A stretch of DNA of 64,000 nt from Porifericola rhodea (GTDB taxonomy: Bacteria; Bacteroidota; Bacteroidia; Cytophagales; Cyclobacteriaceae). A program made the translations under genes and the position numbers. Positions 62,683-64,000 of this stretch are shown piece by piece; positions within the stretch are counted from its first letter, which is position 1; each line of letters opens with the position of its first letter. The stretch covers positions 4,170,501 to 4,234,500 of the forward strand of contig NZ_CP119421.1 of the NCBI RefSeq assembly GCF_030506305.1. The letters run 5' to 3'. Under the pieces are notes generated by a model. That model did not search any database and had not been told where the DNA came from. It worked only from the letters and a program-made list of their open reading frames with translations.

Positions 62683-63801
62683 GTTCGCTGCTCTTTTCCA
62701 GCTTCTTCCAGGATGTTCAGCCATAAAAGTTTCTATGCATCCTCTATCCTGTAGTGTTACATAACAGCTGCGTCCTTCACTACCGCCAAAGGCGATATTA
62801 GAAGGCAGTTTCCCTTTCATTTGTACTTCACGAATTAATTCACCTGCTGGTGAAAGTATAGCCACTGTTCCTTTACCGTGACGAGTCACGTACAGATTGC
62901 CCTCCTGATCGCATCGCATACCATCCATGCCAAAATCAGGAAACTCAGCAAAGAGTCTTTTATCAGTTACTTCACCTGTTTCACTCAGCTGATAAGCCCA
63001 AATTTTACGCTGTACGCTCTCATTCACGTACAAAGTTTTTTGGTCTGGGCTTACTTCTACGCCATTGGTAGTGCCCATATTTGCTTCCACTAGCTCAACT
63101 TTTCCGTCAGGAAAAATTCTCCAGAGTTGCCCTGTAGACTCTGACCAATTGGGGTCACTGGCAAACACATTATCGTTATCCATAATAGCAATATCGTTAG
63201 GCTGGTTCATCTCCGGGCCATGAGCTAACACACTGATATTCTGGCTACTCATATCAATTTTCAGAATATTATGCTGCTTGTAGTCAGCCACCAGCATTTC
63301 ACCCTGGCTATTGAAGCGAATTCCATTACCTATACTACCCTCAGGGAGCTCAACAAACAAGCTGGCATCTCCTTTAGGGCTGACTTTGCCTATAGTTCCC
63401 TGCTTTTGGAAATTGACAGCATATACATTTCCTGAAAGATCTACAGCAGGCCCTTCAATACCTTTAGTAAAACTACCGGCGGAGGTAAAGTCTTCAGTTT
63501 CTCTTTTCTGATCATCTGTTGCGGTAACTACAATTTTAACGCTATCCAACAGCTGTTCCTGAGCACTAAGGAGCATTCTTACGTAGGTTTCTCCTTCATT
63601 AATGCCTTGGACGTATCCGCTGTCATTAACCTGAGCAACCATTGGATTGACTGAAACCCATCTAAGATCTTTCAAATCTACCGCTCCTTGTATTGAAATG
63701 AATTGCTTTTCCCCTTCGGTAATTGTATAAGTGCGCTCACTAATTTTTACCCGCTGGCAAGAGGCTAATACTAAGAGTACGATCAACAATCTATAGTTCA
63801 T
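62680..63801 (-). CDS. Ig-like plus SMP-30/NHL-propeller lipoprotein
   Basis: 373 residues. The lipobox is VLASC (Cys15). A bacterial Ig-like (Big_2-type) domain fills about 24-95 (ITEGEKQFISIQG ... GINEGETYVRML). A six-bladed propeller of the SMP-30/gluconolactonase type follows (about 105-365), with GPAVDLSGNVYAV, QPNDIAIMDN, TTNGVEVSPDQKTLYVNES and GMDGMRCDQEGNLYVT. The Asn and Asp residues in these segments are the usual metal ligands, so lactonase activity is possible, but I cannot confirm it. It is divergent from whatever lies past the right edge; the last 199 bp of the window hold no visible gene. Confidence 0.87.
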   Translation of the reverse strand: MNYRLLIVLLVLASCQRVKISERTYTITEGEKQFISIQGAVDLKDLRWVSVNPMVAQVNDSGYVQGINEGETYVRMLLSAQEQLLDSVKIVVTATDDQKRETEDFTSAGSFTKGIEGPAVDLSGNVYAVNFQKQGTIGKVSPKGDASLFVELPEGSIGNGIRFNSQGEMLVADYKQHNILKIDMSSQNISVLAHGPEMNQPNDIAIMDNDNVFASDPNWSESTGQLWRIFPDGKVELVEANMGTTNGVEVSPDQKTLYVNESVQRKIWAYQLSETGEVTDKRLFAEFPDFGMDGMRCDQEGNLYVTRHGKGTVAILSPAGELIREVQMKGKLPSNIAFGGSEGRSCYVTLQDRGCIETFMAEHPGRSWKRAAN

Positions 63802-64000
63802 ATATACATTCTTTTAACTTTATACGAGTGGAGGCTAAATTAAACAGAGGCGTGTTGAGGATAAAGAAAACTTAAACATTTTGATAGGTTACCCACGCGA
63901 TTTTGTTATCCCTGTGTAAATTTACTAGTCTATAAATTGCTTTCTGCAATACATATACTAAGTAAAAGTATAGTTTGTGTATGAAAATGGGAGTTTCATT

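Overview
The window looks like chromosome from a marine-type member of the Bacteroidota, probably order Cytophagales. Three tandem SusC/SusD pairs, many lipoproteins and signal peptides, PTPS-type QueD, an LPS core/lipid A set (hldD, lpxB) and starts that mostly lack a Shine-Dalgarno sequence all fit. The GC content is moderate to low by eye. I see no rRNA, tRNA, CRISPR array, insertion sequence or prophage gene. Genus-level placement is inference.

Layout. 1-14.9 kb is mixed housekeeping and exported enzymes: the 5' part of gamma-glutamyltransferase (its 3' end lies off the left edge), a DUF6265-like secreted protein, DPP4, a subtilase with a large insertion, two SDR oxidoreductases, a Tat-type hydroxypyruvate-isomerase-like TIM barrel, a DUF92 membrane protein, an M1 aminopeptidase, a TlpA thioredoxin, an alanine/sodium symporter and apt. 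15-20 kb is a complete PrkA-YeaH-SpoVR operon. 20-24.3 kb holds a kinase/phosphatase gene pair (arabinokinase-like GHMP kinase plus IMPase-fold enzyme), then a HAD phosphatase overlapping a site-2-protease-like membrane protease. 24.4-26.6 kb is a two-gene mannosylglycerate operon (mpgS-mpgP), converging on an ATP-dependent DNA ligase of the cisplatin-response type. 28-39 kb carries a sulfatase, a small lipoprotein, leuS, a CHAD protein, oligopeptidase B, hldD, and queD-lpxB.

39.7-55.4 kb is dominated by three consecutive SusC/SusD outer-membrane uptake pairs. Each ends in a strong intrinsic terminator and each has inverted repeats in its leader. No glycoside hydrolase, sulfatase or sensor/regulator lies among them, so the substrates cannot be read from context. 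55.6-63.8 kb is a co-directional run of cutC, an endonuclease/exonuclease/phosphatase lipoprotein, a GH13 amylase, an SGNH hydrolase, a PLP decarboxylase and a kelch lipoprotein. It is closed by a convergent Ig-like plus SMP-30 propeller lipoprotein.

How it fits together. The most coherent systems are compatible-solute synthesis from GDP-mannose and 3-phosphoglycerate (MpgS/MpgP), the PrkA/YeaH/SpoVR stress module, and TonB-dependent import of unidentified nutrients. Nothing here is a clear-cut new defence or mobile system. The best leads are the SusC leader structures (notably a perfect 14-bp inverted repeat just before susC3), the kinase/phosphatase pair, the mannosylglycerate operon in this phylum, and the subtilase insertion.
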